Assembly: GCF_001007935.1 (NCBI RefSeq)
Contig: NZ_CP011451.1
Span: 3,968,001 to 4,032,000 of the forward strand
Direction of reading: 5' to 3'
DNA: 64,000 bases
Source of the DNA: Nitrosomonas communis
GTDB lineage: Bacteria > Pseudomonadota > Gammaproteobacteria > Burkholderiales > Nitrosomonadaceae
Shown: positions 8,610-19,169 of the stretch, piece by piece
How the letters are laid out: each line of letters starts with the position of its first letter
Position numbering within the stretch: the stretch's first letter is position 1
The notes under the pieces: generated by a model
Seen by the model: the letters and a program-made list of their open reading frames with translations, nothing else
What the model was told of the DNA's origin: nothing
Database searches by the model: none
Translations under genes and position numbers: made by a program

Positions 8610-9593
8610 ATGATCAAAGTTTTGCTTGCAAACCCAAGAGGCTTTTGTGCGGGTGTCGATCGTGCCATCGAAATTGTTGAACGGGCATTAGCCATGCATG
8701 GCGCCCCCATTTATGTGCGACATGAAGTAGTGCACAATCGTTTTGTCGTGGAGGATCTGGAAAAAAAGGGAGCTGTATTTGTTGAGAACCTGGAAGAGGT
8801 TCCGCAAGAAAGTATTCTGATTTTCAGCGCCCATGGTGTTTCGCATGCGGTGCGACGAGAAGCAGCAGCACGCAAACTCAAGATATTCGATGCAACCTGC
8901 CCACTAGTAACGAAAGTGCATGTCGAAGTCGCAAAAATGCGCAAAGAAGGAAAAGAGATCATCATGATTGGCCATCAGGGCCATCCTGAAGTTGAAGGCA
9001 CGATGGGTCAAGTAGAAGGACATGATAGCGGTATGTATTTGGTAGAAACAGAAGAAGATGCTGCGAATTTACAAATTAAGAATGAGCATAATCTGACTTA
9101 TGTCACCCAAACGACCTTATCTGTCGATGATGCTGCACGCGTAATCGATGCATTAAAACGACGTTTTCCCAAAATCATAGGCCCGAAAAAGGACGATATC
9201 TGTTACGCCACACAAAACCGTCAGGATGCAGTTAAAAAGATGGTTAAACACTGCGATTTGGTCATAGTGGTGGGTTCTCCCAATAGCTCAAATTCCAATC
9301 GCTTATGTGAAGTAGCACGTAATGCCAATGTTGAAGCTTATATGGTTGACCGTGCTGAGCAATTACGGGAACAATGGTTAATTGGAAAAAGTTGCATTGG
9401 GATCACTGCCGGTGCCTCAGCGCCAGAAATATTAGTACAGCAGGTTTTAGACAGACTTAAGCAGATTGGCGCTGCACAAACCGGGCACGATGTCGTCATT
9501 GAGGAATTAAGTGGAGTTGTTGAGTCTGTAGTATTTCCCCTTCCTAAAGCAGAAGCGATTTCCATGGATAAATATGTGCGCGAAGCAAACTAA
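8610..9593 (+). CDS. ispH: 4-hydroxy-3-methylbut-2-enyl diphosphate reductase
   Basis: Last step of the MEP isoprenoid pathway, giving IPP and DMAPP; an iron-sulfur enzyme of the cytoplasm. Its three cluster cysteines are C13 ([13 protein letters not shown]), C97 (DATCPLV) and C198 ([11 protein letters not shown]); the catalytic glutamate is E127 in GHPEVEG. The GSPNSSNS loop binds the diphosphate. Length of 327 aa is normal. It converges with thiO so closely that the two stop codons overlap in the four bases at 9590-9593. Confidence 0.96.
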   Translation: MIKVLLANPRGFCAGVDRAIEIVERALAMHGAPIYVRHEVVHNRFVVEDLEKKGAVFVENLEEVPQESILIFSAHGVSHAVRREAAARKLKIFDATCPLVTKVHVEVAKMRKEGKEIIMIGHQGHPEVEGTMGQVEGHDSGMYLVETEEDAANLQIKNEHNLTYVTQTTLSVDDAARVIDALKRRFPKIIGPKKDDICYATQNRQDAVKKMVKHCDLVIVVGSPNSSNSNRLCEVARNANVEAYMVDRAEQLREQWLIGKSCIGITAGASAPEILVQQVLDRLKQIGAAQTGHDVVIEELSGVVESVVFPLPKAEAISMDKYVREAN

Positions 9594-10702
9594 TCGACTC
9601 CCCATCCTTTCTGATAAGGACTGATATCAAAGGGTTGTGCTCTGCCCATAATTTCATTTAATAACATTTTGGCGCTACCTGGCGCCATGGTTACCCCATA
9701 GCGAAACTGCCCGCTATTGATAAATAGATTATTCAATAATGGATGACGTCCGATTGCGGGAATATTATGCGGCGAACCTGGTCTGAGACCCGCCCAATGC
9801 TTTATCAGGGGTCTCCCCTTTAACTGGGGCAACAATTTTTGTGCGCGTCCAGATAAATGCTCGTGTGCGGCCAGTGTCGTTTGCTTGTTAAAGCCAACAT
9901 CTTCCAGGGTGCTACCGACCAGTAAATGTCCATCGCGTCGAGGAATCAAATACACATCCCCCTGAAGCAAAATCGACCTGAGCGGTGATTCTTCAAACTT
10001 GTATAACAACATTTGCCCACGAATCGGCTTTATTTCGAGGCTGAGCGCATGCTTCCCTAACACTTGTTTGCTCCATGCACCTGCAGTGATGACAAAGTCA
10101 GCAGCACAATATTTGCCACAAGAGGTCCTAAGCGAGTGAACCCGATGATGCTGCGCTATGATTTCTTGTACTTCACAATGCTCAATGATGCGTCCACCGA
10201 GTTGTCCAACTTGCTGATATAACGCTCTTAATAAGCGAGGGTTACGCACCTGCGCGATATGGGGCAGAAACAGTGAATGTTCCATGGTTAAATGAAGAGG
10301 ATCGATTTGCTCGCTCAATGGAACAGATTGGGTGAGCGCATCCGCTTCCGCATTTACCCGATGTGATCTCTCCCATCTTTGTGCAGCCTCGATATGATAG
10401 GGTGGCAATACCAGCATCCCACTTACCACATATTCAGCATCAATACCGGTTGATGCGTACAGCTCTGCTACCCATGCTGAAAACATGGCTGCACTATATT
10501 CCGTTAGCTGTGTCACGCTATCGGGATAGTCCCACGGGCAGAGCGCCGACAAAATACCGCCCCCTGCCCAAGATGATTCCTGCCCAACCTTAGCTCGCTC
10601 CAAAATAGTGACCGTTGCACCTTCTTTCAGCAACTGAGCTGCAGTAGCAAGCCCCATCACGCCAGCACCAACAACAATAAAATCTTGAGTCACTTCATTC
10701 AT
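9590..10702 (-). CDS. thiO: FAD-dependent glycine oxidase, ThiO type
   Basis: An FAD-dependent amine oxidase of 370 aa, likely making iminoglycine for the thiazole half of thiamine. The Rossmann fingerprint GAGVMG lies at 12-17, with ATVTILER closing the second strand. Other family segments are SSWAGGGIL near the flavin, PIRGQML, and the C-terminal [15 protein letters not shown]. No thiS or thiG is adjacent, so the thiamine role is inferred from the family; a more general D-amino-acid oxidase remains possible. Confidence 0.82.
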   Translation of the reverse strand: MNEVTQDFIVVGAGVMGLATAAQLLKEGATVTILERAKVGQESSWAGGGILSALCPWDYPDSVTQLTEYSAAMFSAWVAELYASTGIDAEYVVSGMLVLPPYHIEAAQRWERSHRVNAEADALTQSVPLSEQIDPLHLTMEHSLFLPHIAQVRNPRLLRALYQQVGQLGGRIIEHCEVQEIIAQHHRVHSLRTSCGKYCAADFVITAGAWSKQVLGKHALSLEIKPIRGQMLLYKFEESPLRSILLQGDVYLIPRRDGHLLVGSTLEDVGFNKQTTLAAHEHLSGRAQKLLPQLKGRPLIKHWAGLRPGSPHNIPAIGRHPLLNNLFINSGQFRYGVTMAPGSAKMLLNEIMGRAQPFDISPYQKGWGVD

Positions 10703-10731
10703 ATCTCAATCGCGGCATCGCATGCAATTCA

Positions 10732-10845
10732 CTCCATTTTTAAATCTAATTCCAAATCAAAACTGACGAGAAGGTGAGCCAGGAACAGTATCAATAATAC
10801 GGCAAAGAGAGTCGACAAAATCAATTTTGATTTAGAAATCGAATA
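10732..10845 (+). repeat. MITE-like repeat, copy C
   Basis: About 114 bp in the orientation of copy A, with a diverged core (CAGTATCAATAATACGGC is kept). Its left arm looks partly duplicated: an ATTTTTAAATCT stretch precedes ATTCCAAATCAAAACTGACG. It lies between thiO and the divergent fimT; the remaining 10846-10993 should hold the pilin promoter. Confidence 0.8.
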
Positions 10846-10993
10846 GCCCATGCTTATCTATACTAGATACGGCTCGTCTCGGACTGACCGCTAAAATTAC
10901 TCTCACACGCTTAATGACCCATCAATGCAGGCTAAAGTTGATTAAAAATCATCCGTTACCTCTAGAGGAGAAAATAGGGAATAAAAATTTTAT

Positions 10994-11512
10994 ATGCTTG
11001 TTAATAGTGGTTTTACAATGTTAGAGCTTATGATTGCGCTGAGCATTGGCGCTATTTTAGCCACCATTGCAGTGCCGAGTTACCAATCGATGATGGTGCA
11101 ATCACGCCTTGCTACACAGGCGAATGAGTTTCTCACAGCACTTCATTTCAGCCGTTCTGAAGCAGTGAAACGCGGTATACGAATAACCATGTGTAAAAGC
11201 AGCAGTGGCACAACCTGTACAGCTGGTAGTAACTGGCAAGATGGCTGGATAGTATACAGCGATAGCGGGACAGCAGGGACAATGGATGGCAGCGATCAAA
11301 TTTTAAGAGTTTTTCCTGCATTGAAAGGCAGCACAATGGATGGTGGCTCAAAGTTTGCAGATTGGATTGCTTACTTACCTAATGGAAGTAGTCGAGGTGC
11401 GGGTGGCTTAGTAGGCACCGGCACTTTCACACTATGCAATAGCACAAAAGGACGCAAGATTACTATAAACGGTACAGGTCGACCATATACTGAGACGATG
11501 TCATCATGTTAA
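10994..11512 (+). CDS. fimT: Minor pseudopilin FimT/GspH family
   Basis: A type IV pilin-like protein of 172 aa that opens the minor pilin cluster. A very short leader ends at G6 before FTMLELMIALSIGAILATIAVPSYQSM, so PilD would cleave G6-F7 and methylate F7; E11 is the conserved Glu5 of mature pilins. The remainder is a GspH/FimT globular domain (SRSEAVKRG, DGWIVY, paired cysteines). Its stop overlaps the pilV start by seven bases. Minor pilins prime pilus assembly; FimT homologues have also been linked to DNA binding in competence. Confidence 0.87.
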   Translation: MLVNSGFTMLELMIALSIGAILATIAVPSYQSMMVQSRLATQANEFLTALHFSRSEAVKRGIRITMCKSSSGTTCTAGSNWQDGWIVYSDSGTAGTMDGSDQILRVFPALKGSTMDGGSKFADWIAYLPNGSSRGAGGLVGTGTFTLCNSTKGRKITINGTGRPYTETMSSC

Positions 11513-11946
11513 TCCTCAAAAGAAATTCTCAATTGCCACATCAGAAGGGTGTCACCATGATTGAAGTGTTAGTGGCAATCATTGTGCTATCCATTGGTTT
11601 GCTTGGCTTGGCAGGTCTGCAGTCTGCCGGGCTTACTTATAACCAGAGTGCAAGTTTTCGCTCTACTGCCACGATGATGACTTACAGTATTCTGGACAGC
11701 ATGCGTGCTAATCGTACTGCAGCAATTAATGGTAGTTATAACATCGCTATAGGCGCCTCCATCCCTTCCGGTAGCACCATTCCAGAGCAGGATCTTAACA
11801 ATTGGTTTAATGAATTGGCCTTGCGCTTACCCGCTGGCACAGGCGCCATTAATGTCGCCGGTAATGTCATTACCGTTACCATTCAGTGGGATGATAGCCG
11901 TGGTACTTTAGCTGCTCAGCAATTTATTCTGACTACCCAGCTATAG
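11506..11946 (+). CDS. pilV: Type IV pilus minor pilin PilV
   Basis: 146 aa with a prepilin leader ending at G15 and mature start VTMIEVLVAIIVLSIGLLGLAGLQ. This LSIGLLGLAGLQ motif is characteristic of PilV. The C-terminal part resembles the PilV soluble domain (ITVTIQWDDSRG). It overlaps fimT and is followed one base later by pilW, so it sits inside one operon. Confidence 0.88.
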   Translation: MLILKRNSQLPHQKGVTMIEVLVAIIVLSIGLLGLAGLQSAGLTYNQSASFRSTATMMTYSILDSMRANRTAAINGSYNIAIGASIPSGSTIPEQDLNNWFNELALRLPAGTGAINVAGNVITVTIQWDDSRGTLAAQQFILTTQL

Positions 11947-11947
11947 C

Positions 11948-12976
11948 ATGAAGAGAATAGCTATAACACAGCATGGTTTTACATTAGTTGAGGTGATGGT
12001 TGCCATGACCATTGGACTTTTGTTAATGAGTGGTGTCATCACCATTCTAACCTCCAGTCACCAAACCTATCGAGTCAACGATGCCCTAGCCAGAGTACAG
12101 GAAAATGCGCGCTATGCCTTCCACATACTTTCAAAAGATATCCGTATGGCTGGCTATTCGGGTTGCGCAGGCAATGGTGTGCCGACAGTGAATACCTTAA
12201 ATAACTCCGCAGATTTTTTATGGCGAATCGGGCAAGCTTTGGAGGGGTTCGAGGCGACCAGCGCAACGGGATGGACACCAGCTCTGCCTCCTTCAGGGGC
12301 TATTCCCAGTCCGCTAGGAGGACGAGATATTATCGTAGTGCGCGGAGTCGATGACAGTCCCACCAAGGTTACTCAACAACCTGGTGGAAATCCACCCGAC
12401 TCCGCTGATCTTAAAGTGACAGCTGGTAGCGGATTCAAAGAAAATGATATCGTCTTGGTTACTGATTGCATGGCATCAGCTATCTTTCAAATTACCCATA
12501 TCAATACTTCACAAGGAATGGACAATTTGGTGCATAACACTGGTAACCCAACCACAGACACGCCAGGAAATTATACAAAAGCCTTGGGTAAGGACTTTAC
12601 TAAAGGAGGCGAGCTCGTCAAGATTTCTACCCGCTCTTATTTTATTCGCATGGCAGAGGAATGGCCGGCACTTTATCGCAAGGTTGGAACAAACCCGGCG
12701 GAAGAGATGGTGAGAGGCATAGAAAACATGCAGATCGAATATGGCGAAGATCTCGATGAAAACTGGACAGTGGATAGCTATCGTACCGCCGATGCGGTGA
12801 CCAATTGGGGGAAAGTCGTCAGCGTCCGAATTAGTTTATTGATGCAATCGATAGAAGATAGTATCACCAGCCAACCCCAACCCTACACCTTTAACGGCAC
12901 GACAACCACCCCTACTGATCGGCGACTACGCCAGGCTTTTACCACTGTGGTAACATTGCGCAACCGAGTATCTTAA
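11948..12976 (+). CDS. pilW: Type IV pilus assembly protein PilW
   Basis: 342 aa with leader MKRIAITQHG cut before FTLVEVMVAMTIGLLLMSGVI, the prepilin helix. The following ARVQENARYAFHILSKDIRMAGYSGC is the PilW signature. It acts with PilV, PilX and PilY1 in the tip/priming complex of the pilus. It begins one base after the pilV stop and is followed 25 bases later by pilX. Confidence 0.9.
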   Translation: MKRIAITQHGFTLVEVMVAMTIGLLLMSGVITILTSSHQTYRVNDALARVQENARYAFHILSKDIRMAGYSGCAGNGVPTVNTLNNSADFLWRIGQALEGFEATSATGWTPALPPSGAIPSPLGGRDIIVVRGVDDSPTKVTQQPGGNPPDSADLKVTAGSGFKENDIVLVTDCMASAIFQITHINTSQGMDNLVHNTGNPTTDTPGNYTKALGKDFTKGGELVKISTRSYFIRMAEEWPALYRKVGTNPAEEMVRGIENMQIEYGEDLDENWTVDSYRTADAVTNWGKVVSVRISLLMQSIEDSITSQPQPYTFNGTTTTPTDRRLRQAFTTVVTLRNRVS

Positions 12977-13001
12977 TAAGTTCCAGTAAAAATGATGAGA
13001 C

Positions 13002-13523
13002 ATGATTTATCAGGAAGCTAAGTTTGGATCAAGACAACAGGGGGTCGTTCTTGCTACCGGATTAATCTTTCTCGTCATGATGACGCTGCTGGGGGTAACA
13101 GCTATGCAAACTACCCTACTAGAAGAAAAAATGGCAGGTAATTTGCGTGACGAGATTCTGGCTTTCCAAGCGGCTGAAGCAGCTCTCAGAGAGGGAGAAA
13201 TGTTTCTGCAGCAGATTACCTTACCCGAATTTGACGGTTCAAATGGGCTTTATGATTATGCTCAGATTGAAACTCAAGCACCAGACCCTGTGACCTGGTC
13301 TGGATGGGCTACCTCTGGCAGAACAATAGCTACCACAATGTCAGGTGTAGCAAGCCAACCACGCTATATCATTGAACAGCTCATCACTGTCCCTGCAGAA
13401 AAAGGAGGCAGCGTGCAGCAATCAGCCACAACGATGACATCCAATATATACAGGGTCACTGCCAGAGGAGTGGGCGGCACTGAGTCAGCAGTAGTGATAT
13501 TACAAAGCGATTACCGAAGATGA
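13002..13523 (+). CDS. pilX: Type IV pilus assembly protein PilX
   Basis: 173 aa. The leader ends QQG before VVLATGLIFLVMMTLLGVTAMQTT, a hydrophobic helix typical of PilX, then LLEEKMAGNLRDEILAFQAAEAALREGE, the family's best conserved block. Helps assemble the pilus-tip complex with PilY1. Spacing to pilY1 is 12 bases and includes that gene's ribosome-binding site. Confidence 0.88.
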   Translation: MIYQEAKFGSRQQGVVLATGLIFLVMMTLLGVTAMQTTLLEEKMAGNLRDEILAFQAAEAALREGEMFLQQITLPEFDGSNGLYDYAQIETQAPDPVTWSGWATSGRTIATTMSGVASQPRYIIEQLITVPAEKGGSVQQSATTMTSNIYRVTARGVGGTESAVVILQSDYRR

Positions 13524-13535
13524 AGGGAGATAAAA

Positions 13536-16500
13536 TTGAAAAAACTGGGTTTTGCCAGGATATGGATAATTGCTGCTCTTATCACTAGCATTCCCATTCA
13601 CACGCAAGCAACGCTTGCCCTATCAGATGTTCCTCTCTATCTGACTACCGCCGTTGACCCTAATGTGATGTTTACGCTGGATGACTCAGGTTCCATGCAG
13701 TTTGAAATCTTGCCGGAGGATTGGATTTTTCACGAGGTTTACTACGTGTTTCCTCGGGCGAACAATGTTTATGGTGGGGGCGACTACGAGAACCGGGTCG
13801 TCGATTTCGATCCGGATAATCCTTACTCCGCAGCTTCACGTTCCAGCTACGTTAACAAAATTTATTACAACCCTACTGTAAGATACCAGCCCTGGAGCAA
13901 TGCGGATGGCTCTCTGATGAACAATGCTTCGCCTACCTGTGCGTCTCATAACCCCATGAATACAAGTGCTGGCTGCCGGAATCTTACTGTCGATATCACT
14001 CAAACTGCTTTCTGGTTAGATCACGATGGTGGTTTATCGAATGCTGAATCAAGAACATTCTATCCTGCTGTTTATTTCACTTACCACGGTGGTGAGATTC
14101 TGTCCATAAGCAGTTATTCCAGGATTGAGATTAAACCCACGATCTCTTCCTATATTGGCGGAGCAGATCGGACAGATTGTGCTGCAGCCCCTGTTTGCAC
14201 TTATAATGAAGAAATTCAGAATTTTGCCAACTGGTACACTTATTATCGTTCACGTATCCTGTTATCCCGTGCCGGCGTAGGTAGGGCGTTTGCTGTCCCA
14301 GGAAGTAGCGTACGAGTCGGATTTGGCGCCATCAACCAGAGAAATACTAACATCGATGGTGTTGCAACCGCTACCATTATCAGTGGGGTGAGGCAATTTA
14401 GCGGGACAAATAGAACAGTTTTTTTTGATAAGCTTTATAATCACCCTATCCCGGCAGCAGGCACCCCGCTCCGCATGGCAATAGACAACGTAGGTCGCTA
14501 TTTTATGCGTACCGATGATCAGGGCCCGTGGGGCCAAACGCCTGGTTCAACGGGGGGCACTCAATATGCATGTCGACAAAATTATCATATTTTGGTAACA
14601 GATGGTTATTGGAGTGATGCTTACTCTGGAGTAGGAAATTCAGATAATACAGCGGGGAATACCATTAGCAACCACCTCCCTTATGCCATTCCTGCTGCTT
14701 ATAAATATACGCCCACACTTCCTTATTCTGACAACTACAGCAATACACTTGCCGATGTAGCAATGCAATATTGGAAGAATGACTTGCGCACCGATCTTGA
14801 CAATAAAGTACCCACAAACCCGGAAAATCCCGCCTTCTGGCAACATATGGTGAATTTCACAGTGGGTCTAGGTGTGCAGGGCACACTATCCTCATTACCG
14901 GCTGGATCAGAATCATGGCCAGATCCAACGTCCGGTAATGCTGCCAAAATTGATGATTTATGGCATGCCGCCGTGAACAGCAGAGGTAAGTTCTTCAGTG
15001 TACAAGACTCGACCACTATTGCCAGCAATTTGAGCAACCTCTTCAGTACTATTACCTCAAGGGTAAGCTCCTCAGCGTCGATGACCTCGAATACCAGCAG
15101 AATGAGTACCGGCACTCATATTTATCAGGCAAAGTTTAATAGCAATGACTGGAGTGGGCAGTTGTTTGCATACCAATTGAGCTCGGATGGATCGTTGGAT
15201 ACGATGCTATGGGAAGCTTCCTCCGTGCTGCCATCACATGATAGTCGTGCCATTTTTACCCATAATGGAACGAGCGGACTTGCGTTTACTTCCGAAAATT
15301 TTTCACTTTTATCGAGCGAACAAAAAACTGTCCTGAACACCAATATGGGAGGTATTAACGATGGGCTGGGTGCCAATAGAATTTCCTGGCTGCGAGGTGA
15401 CAAAACCACTGAATTGGCACAAGGCGGGAAATTCCGTAATCGCAACAATGGTTTGCTAGGAGATATTGTCAATTCAGATCTTTTATTCGTCCAGGCGCTA
15501 GATTTTGGCTATGATGCACTACCTAGCGGGACAGCAGGACAAAACTCTTATTCTAGTTATGCTCAATCCAATGCGAGCAGAACACCGGTGATTTATACCG
15601 GAGCAAACGATGGTATGCTTCATGCCTTTAATGCTGAAACAGGTATTGAACTATTCGGTTATATCCCTGGTGCCGCTTATCCCAAACTAAGCTGGCTAAC
15701 TTCACCCGATTACACGCATCGTTATTTTGTAGATGGGAATGCTTATGCCGGTGATGCTTATATCGGTGCGACTCCCAGCTGGCGAACTATTTTGCTGGGT
15801 TCGTTGGGCAATGGCGGGAAAGGTATTTTTGCACTTGATATCACCGATCCAACTAATTTTTCTGCCTCAAGTGTCCTCTGGGAATTTTCTGATGCTGACT
15901 TGGGTTTTGTGCCAGGTCAAGCAAAAATTGCGCTATTGAACAACAATATCTGGGTTGCCATTGTCTGCAACGGGTACAACAGCAGCAATGATCGTGCCTA
16001 CCTTTACATCATTGATCTGCAAACAGGTACGCTGATAAAGAAAATCGCAACCAATAGCAGTACCAGCAATGGCCTTTCCAGCCCGGCCTTGGTTGATACG
16101 AATGGCGACAGAATCATCGATATCGTTTATGCGGGCGATCTGCAAGGCAATATCTGGAAATTTGATCTATCACACAGCAATACAAATCAATGGGACATTG
16201 CTTACAAGGCAGGCAATACAATGGTCCCCCTCTTTACAGCTAGGAATGCCAGCAATCAGGTACAGCCCATCACTTCCCCCCTGGAAATCGGACTTCATCC
16301 CAGCGGTGGATACCTCGTTTATTTTGGCACGGGTCAGTATATTGCATCGGGGGATAATGCCAACACTCACATACAATCTCTCTATGGCATCCGGGATAAT
16401 GGCAGCCCCATATCAGTAACAGATCGAAGCACGCTCCAACAGCAAACGATCCTGACTGAAACAGTGCTGCCTCCTTTTGAACGCACGGTATCAAACAATC

Positions 16501-16925
16501 CAGTAAACTGGTCGATTAAACAAGGATGGTATCTCGATCTTTTGCCACCGGCAGGCGGGCATCCCCAAGGGGAACGCTCCGTCATTATGCCCCAGCTCAG
16601 TTTTGGACGGATTGTCTTTACTACGCTCGTTCCTTCCACTGATCCCTGTGTTTCTGGCGGCCAGAACTGGTTAATGCTGTTAAACTCGGAAACAGGGGGA
16701 ATGCTGACCACTTTGCAATTTGATACTGATAATAATGGCATGCTCAATAACGAAGATCGGCTAATCGCGGCTATTGGCTCCGACGGAGTACGCAGCGAAT
16801 CAGTCACTATCAGTGCAGGTAATCTCACCCACCTGATTGCTGGTTCAACCTCTGGTTTAATTGAAGCCAATACGATTAAAGGAAGCTCACTTAATCCACG
16901 TCGCTCCTGGAGGCAGATACAATAA
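13536..16925 (+). CDS. pilY1: Type IV pilus tip adhesin/assembly factor PilY1
   Basis: A 1129-aa secreted protein with a signal peptide (about 1-26). An N-terminal von Willebrand-like region holds DDSGSM (49-54), a MIDAS-type metal site. The C-terminal half is a beta-propeller with the PilY1 calcium loop D854-x-N-x-D858-xxx-D862 followed by YAGDLQGNIWKFDL; a second DTDNNGMLNNED loop starts near 1063. PilY1 sits at the pilus tip and controls extension/retraction and surface contact. The start codon is TTG, supported by AGGGAG a few bases upstream. A weak hairpin follows the stop, then a repeat element separates it from pilE. Confidence 0.92.
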   Translation: MKKLGFARIWIIAALITSIPIHTQATLALSDVPLYLTTAVDPNVMFTLDDSGSMQFEILPEDWIFHEVYYVFPRANNVYGGGDYENRVVDFDPDNPYSAASRSSYVNKIYYNPTVRYQPWSNADGSLMNNASPTCASHNPMNTSAGCRNLTVDITQTAFWLDHDGGLSNAESRTFYPAVYFTYHGGEILSISSYSRIEIKPTISSYIGGADRTDCAAAPVCTYNEEIQNFANWYTYYRSRILLSRAGVGRAFAVPGSSVRVGFGAINQRNTNIDGVATATIISGVRQFSGTNRTVFFDKLYNHPIPAAGTPLRMAIDNVGRYFMRTDDQGPWGQTPGSTGGTQYACRQNYHILVTDGYWSDAYSGVGNSDNTAGNTISNHLPYAIPAAYKYTPTLPYSDNYSNTLADVAMQYWKNDLRTDLDNKVPTNPENPAFWQHMVNFTVGLGVQGTLSSLPAGSESWPDPTSGNAAKIDDLWHAAVNSRGKFFSVQDSTTIASNLSNLFSTITSRVSSSASMTSNTSRMSTGTHIYQAKFNSNDWSGQLFAYQLSSDGSLDTMLWEASSVLPSHDSRAIFTHNGTSGLAFTSENFSLLSSEQKTVLNTNMGGINDGLGANRISWLRGDKTTELAQGGKFRNRNNGLLGDIVNSDLLFVQALDFGYDALPSGTAGQNSYSSYAQSNASRTPVIYTGANDGMLHAFNAETGIELFGYIPGAAYPKLSWLTSPDYTHRYFVDGNAYAGDAYIGATPSWRTILLGSLGNGGKGIFALDITDPTNFSASSVLWEFSDADLGFVPGQAKIALLNNNIWVAIVCNGYNSSNDRAYLYIIDLQTGTLIKKIATNSSTSNGLSSPALVDTNGDRIIDIVYAGDLQGNIWKFDLSHSNTNQWDIAYKAGNTMVPLFTARNASNQVQPITSPLEIGLHPSGGYLVYFGTGQYIASGDNANTHIQSLYGIRDNGSPISVTDRSTLQQQTILTETVLPPFERTVSNNPVNWSIKQGWYLDLLPPAGGHPQGERSVIMPQLSFGRIVFTTLVPSTDPCVSGGQNWLMLLNSETGGMLTTLQFDTDNNGMLNNEDRLIAAIGSDGVRSESVTISAGNLTHLIAGSTSGLIEANTIKGSSLNPRRSWRQIQ

Positions 16926-16945
16926 CAATAGAAGAATTTAAACAA

Positions 16946-16968
16946 TTAAACAGGCACTCCTGTTTATT
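16946..16968 (+). terminator. Weak hairpin after pilY1
   Basis: AAACAGG-CACT-CCTGTTT, a 7-bp stem with a 4-base loop, followed by a short A+T stretch rather than a clean T-run. It could attenuate transcription into pilE. Confidence 0.35.
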
Positions 16969-16989
16969 CATAGAATCTAATATCATTTA

Positions 16990-17091
16990 ATTCCATTTCC
17001 AAATCAAAAATGACGCGAAGGCAAGCCGCAGAAGTATCAATCATACGGCAAGGTGAAGCCAACCAAGTCAGTTTTGATTTGGAAATAGAAT
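16990..17091 (+). repeat. MITE-like repeat, copy D
   Basis: 102 bp, same orientation as copy A, with good terminal repeats (ATTCCATTTCCAAATCAAAA / TTTTGATTTGGAAATAGAAT). It splits the pilin cluster between pilY1 and pilE. Confidence 0.85.
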
Positions 17092-17113
17092 AACATCTGA
17101 TTAGGATACAGGA

Positions 17114-17575
17114 ATGGGACAAATGACTAGCACAATCCAGCCGAGAAAAAGATTATTGGGTTTTACCTTGATCGAAATAATGATCGTTATAGCAGTGATT
17201 GGTATTCTGGCGGCAATTGCACTGCCTTCCTATCAAGAGCATGTTCGTCGTACCAATCGTGCAGAAGCCAAAGGTATTCTGCTGGAGATGGCGCAGTTAC
17301 TGGAACGTAATTTTACTGAGGCGAATCGGTATGACCTGAAAAGCGACACAACCAGTTTTACTTTACCCGTTACCCAGTCTCCCAAGACTGGTACAGCAAA
17401 ATATACCATCCGGTTTTCACCAGACACCTTGACACAAAATAGCTATACACTGGAAGCTGTTCCAACAGGTTCGATGGCTAATGATGCCTGTGCCACGCTG
17501 ACATTAACGCATACGGGCATCAAAGGCGTCAGCGGTAATCCATCATTAACCGCATCAGATTGTTGGCAACGTTAA
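17114..17575 (+). CDS. pilE: Type IV pilin PilE (minor/major pilin)
   Basis: 153 aa with a prepilin leader ending at G16 before [27 protein letters not shown], then [25 protein letters not shown]. This is the PilE class found last in fimT-pilVWXY1E clusters; the paired cysteines near the C-terminus (DACATL, SDCWQR) form the D-region loop. Whether it is the structural subunit or a minor pilin cannot be decided from this locus. The inserted repeat means it may be transcribed separately from pilY1. Confidence 0.85.
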   Translation: MGQMTSTIQPRKRLLGFTLIEIMIVIAVIGILAAIALPSYQEHVRRTNRAEAKGILLEMAQLLERNFTEANRYDLKSDTTSFTLPVTQSPKTGTAKYTIRFSPDTLTQNSYTLEAVPTGSMANDACATLTLTHTGIKGVSGNPSLTASDCWQR

Positions 17576-17603
17576 TTGTGCTCAGCATCCTCTCTAAAAA
17601 GAC

Positions 17604-19124
17604 TCAAACAAAGTCCTCCTTTGCGGAAGTACCTTGAATACAAAAATTAATTTTCAGCGCTGCCCAAGCATCAATTTCTGCATTGAGTAAAGTTTCAGTT
17701 AACGGATTGCGCTCTAACCATGCTTGCGAAATAAATAGCTTACAGATTCCACTGCCTGCTTGTATTCTCATGGGAGGTAATTCAATATTCATGCGGCTGC
17801 GGTAGAAAATGGTCGCTAAGCGCAGCGCTATCGATTGAGCCAGACTAATAAAATTGCTCAGAAATTCACTGACTTTGGTCAGAGATCCCTGATGAGCGAG
17901 TACAAGCTGACTGAGCTGCATCTGCTCCATTTTGGAAAAACCCGGTATATCTGCATTCCCAAGGATATAAGCAGAATGTTTATGATAGCCAGAATGGGCG
18001 ACCGAAATGCCAACCTCATGCAGGCGTGCTGCCCAGGACAATAAATGCAAGGCATCTTCTACTGTTTCCTCATCAGGATAATTAGCCAGGAGTTGCTTCC
18101 CCAGCGCTAAAGACAGCGATTCTATGCGTGCGGCTTGGACAGAATCAATACGGTAACGTTGCATAAATTGCCGCACGGACACTTCTCGCATATCTTCATT
18201 ATGAACGCGGCCAAGCATATCGTAGAGCACGCCCTGCCGCAGTGCGCCTGTCGCAAGCAGCATACGTGGAATGCCCAATTCCTTGAAGGCAGCAAACATG
18301 ATGGCAAAGCCACCTGCAATTACAGGTGCACGATCGGGATGTAAACCGGCAATGGCAATCTTTCTGATATCACCCACTTTTAGAAGGTATTCACGAAATG
18401 CTTCCAAACCTGCCAGTGTAATCCCTTCTCTTTTATCACCATTAAAGTTATTCAATCTAAGAATACGGTCTAATGCACGCGCTGTTCCAGAAGAACCATA
18501 CACTTCTTGCCATTGATCAGCTGAGAATTCTGTTGTAATACTCTGTATCTCAGTTTGCGCTGCAAGCTCAGCCCTTTTCATGATACCCTTACTAATCTTC
18601 CCATCCGGGAAAAAGCGCAAACTATGGCTGACACAGCCCATATAAAGGCTTTCCAGTTTATTGGGTTCCAGGCGCGTGCCAATAATAAATTCGGTGGAGC
18701 CACCGCCGATATCGATGATCAGCCGGTTATTATCGGAAGCTGGCAGGCTGTGTGCGACCCCCAGATAAATAAGACGTGCTTCTTCATGGCCGCCAATGAT
18801 CTCGATGGGAAATCCCAATACAGCCTCTGCTCTTACCAGGAACTCTGCAGCATTTTTGGCAACACGAAGTGAGTTTGTACCCACCACACGCACAGCATGA
18901 GTTGGAAAACCTCTTAGACGCTCACTAAAGCGTTTTAAACAATCCAGGGCACGCAGCTGGCATGCTTCGTCCAGCTTTCTGTCATGCGCCAGTCCGGCAG
19001 CCAGCCGAACCATTTCCTTTAAGCTATCTAATGGATAAAGCTGTTTGCCCACCACACGCGCCACTTGAAGGTGGAAGCTGTTGGAGCCAAGATCAACTGC
19101 AGCAAGCGTTGGATATTCGCGCAT
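17604..19124 (-). CDS. ppx: Exopolyphosphatase / pppGpp phosphohydrolase
   Basis: 506-aa Ppx/GppA enzyme that releases phosphate from polyphosphate or converts pppGpp to ppGpp. The ASKHA-fold phosphate motifs are AVDLGSNSFHLQVAR (9-23) and DIGGGSTEFI, and the C-terminal HD-type helical domain (WAARLHEVGISVAHSGYHKHSAYIL) is complete. It is 45 bases downstream of phoU on the same strand, a phosphate-metabolism pairing common in proteobacteria. Sequence alone cannot separate Ppx from GppA. Confidence 0.88.
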   Translation of the reverse strand: MREYPTLAAVDLGSNSFHLQVARVVGKQLYPLDSLKEMVRLAAGLAHDRKLDEACQLRALDCLKRFSERLRGFPTHAVRVVGTNSLRVAKNAAEFLVRAEAVLGFPIEIIGGHEEARLIYLGVAHSLPASDNNRLIIDIGGGSTEFIIGTRLEPNKLESLYMGCVSHSLRFFPDGKISKGIMKRAELAAQTEIQSITTEFSADQWQEVYGSSGTARALDRILRLNNFNGDKREGITLAGLEAFREYLLKVGDIRKIAIAGLHPDRAPVIAGGFAIMFAAFKELGIPRMLLATGALRQGVLYDMLGRVHNEDMREVSVRQFMQRYRIDSVQAARIESLSLALGKQLLANYPDEETVEDALHLLSWAARLHEVGISVAHSGYHKHSAYILGNADIPGFSKMEQMQLSQLVLAHQGSLTKVSEFLSNFISLAQSIALRLATIFYRSRMNIELPPMRIQAGSGICKLFISQAWLERNPLTETLLNAEIDAWAALKINFCIQGTSAKEDFV

Positions 19125-19169
19125 AACCCTCTGCCTAAATGTTAGGCATGGCTAAATTACACAAATGAT

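Noticed and set aside
15125-15472. 115-codon minus-strand frame within pilY1
   Set aside because: Antisense shadow inside a long, well-supported gene.
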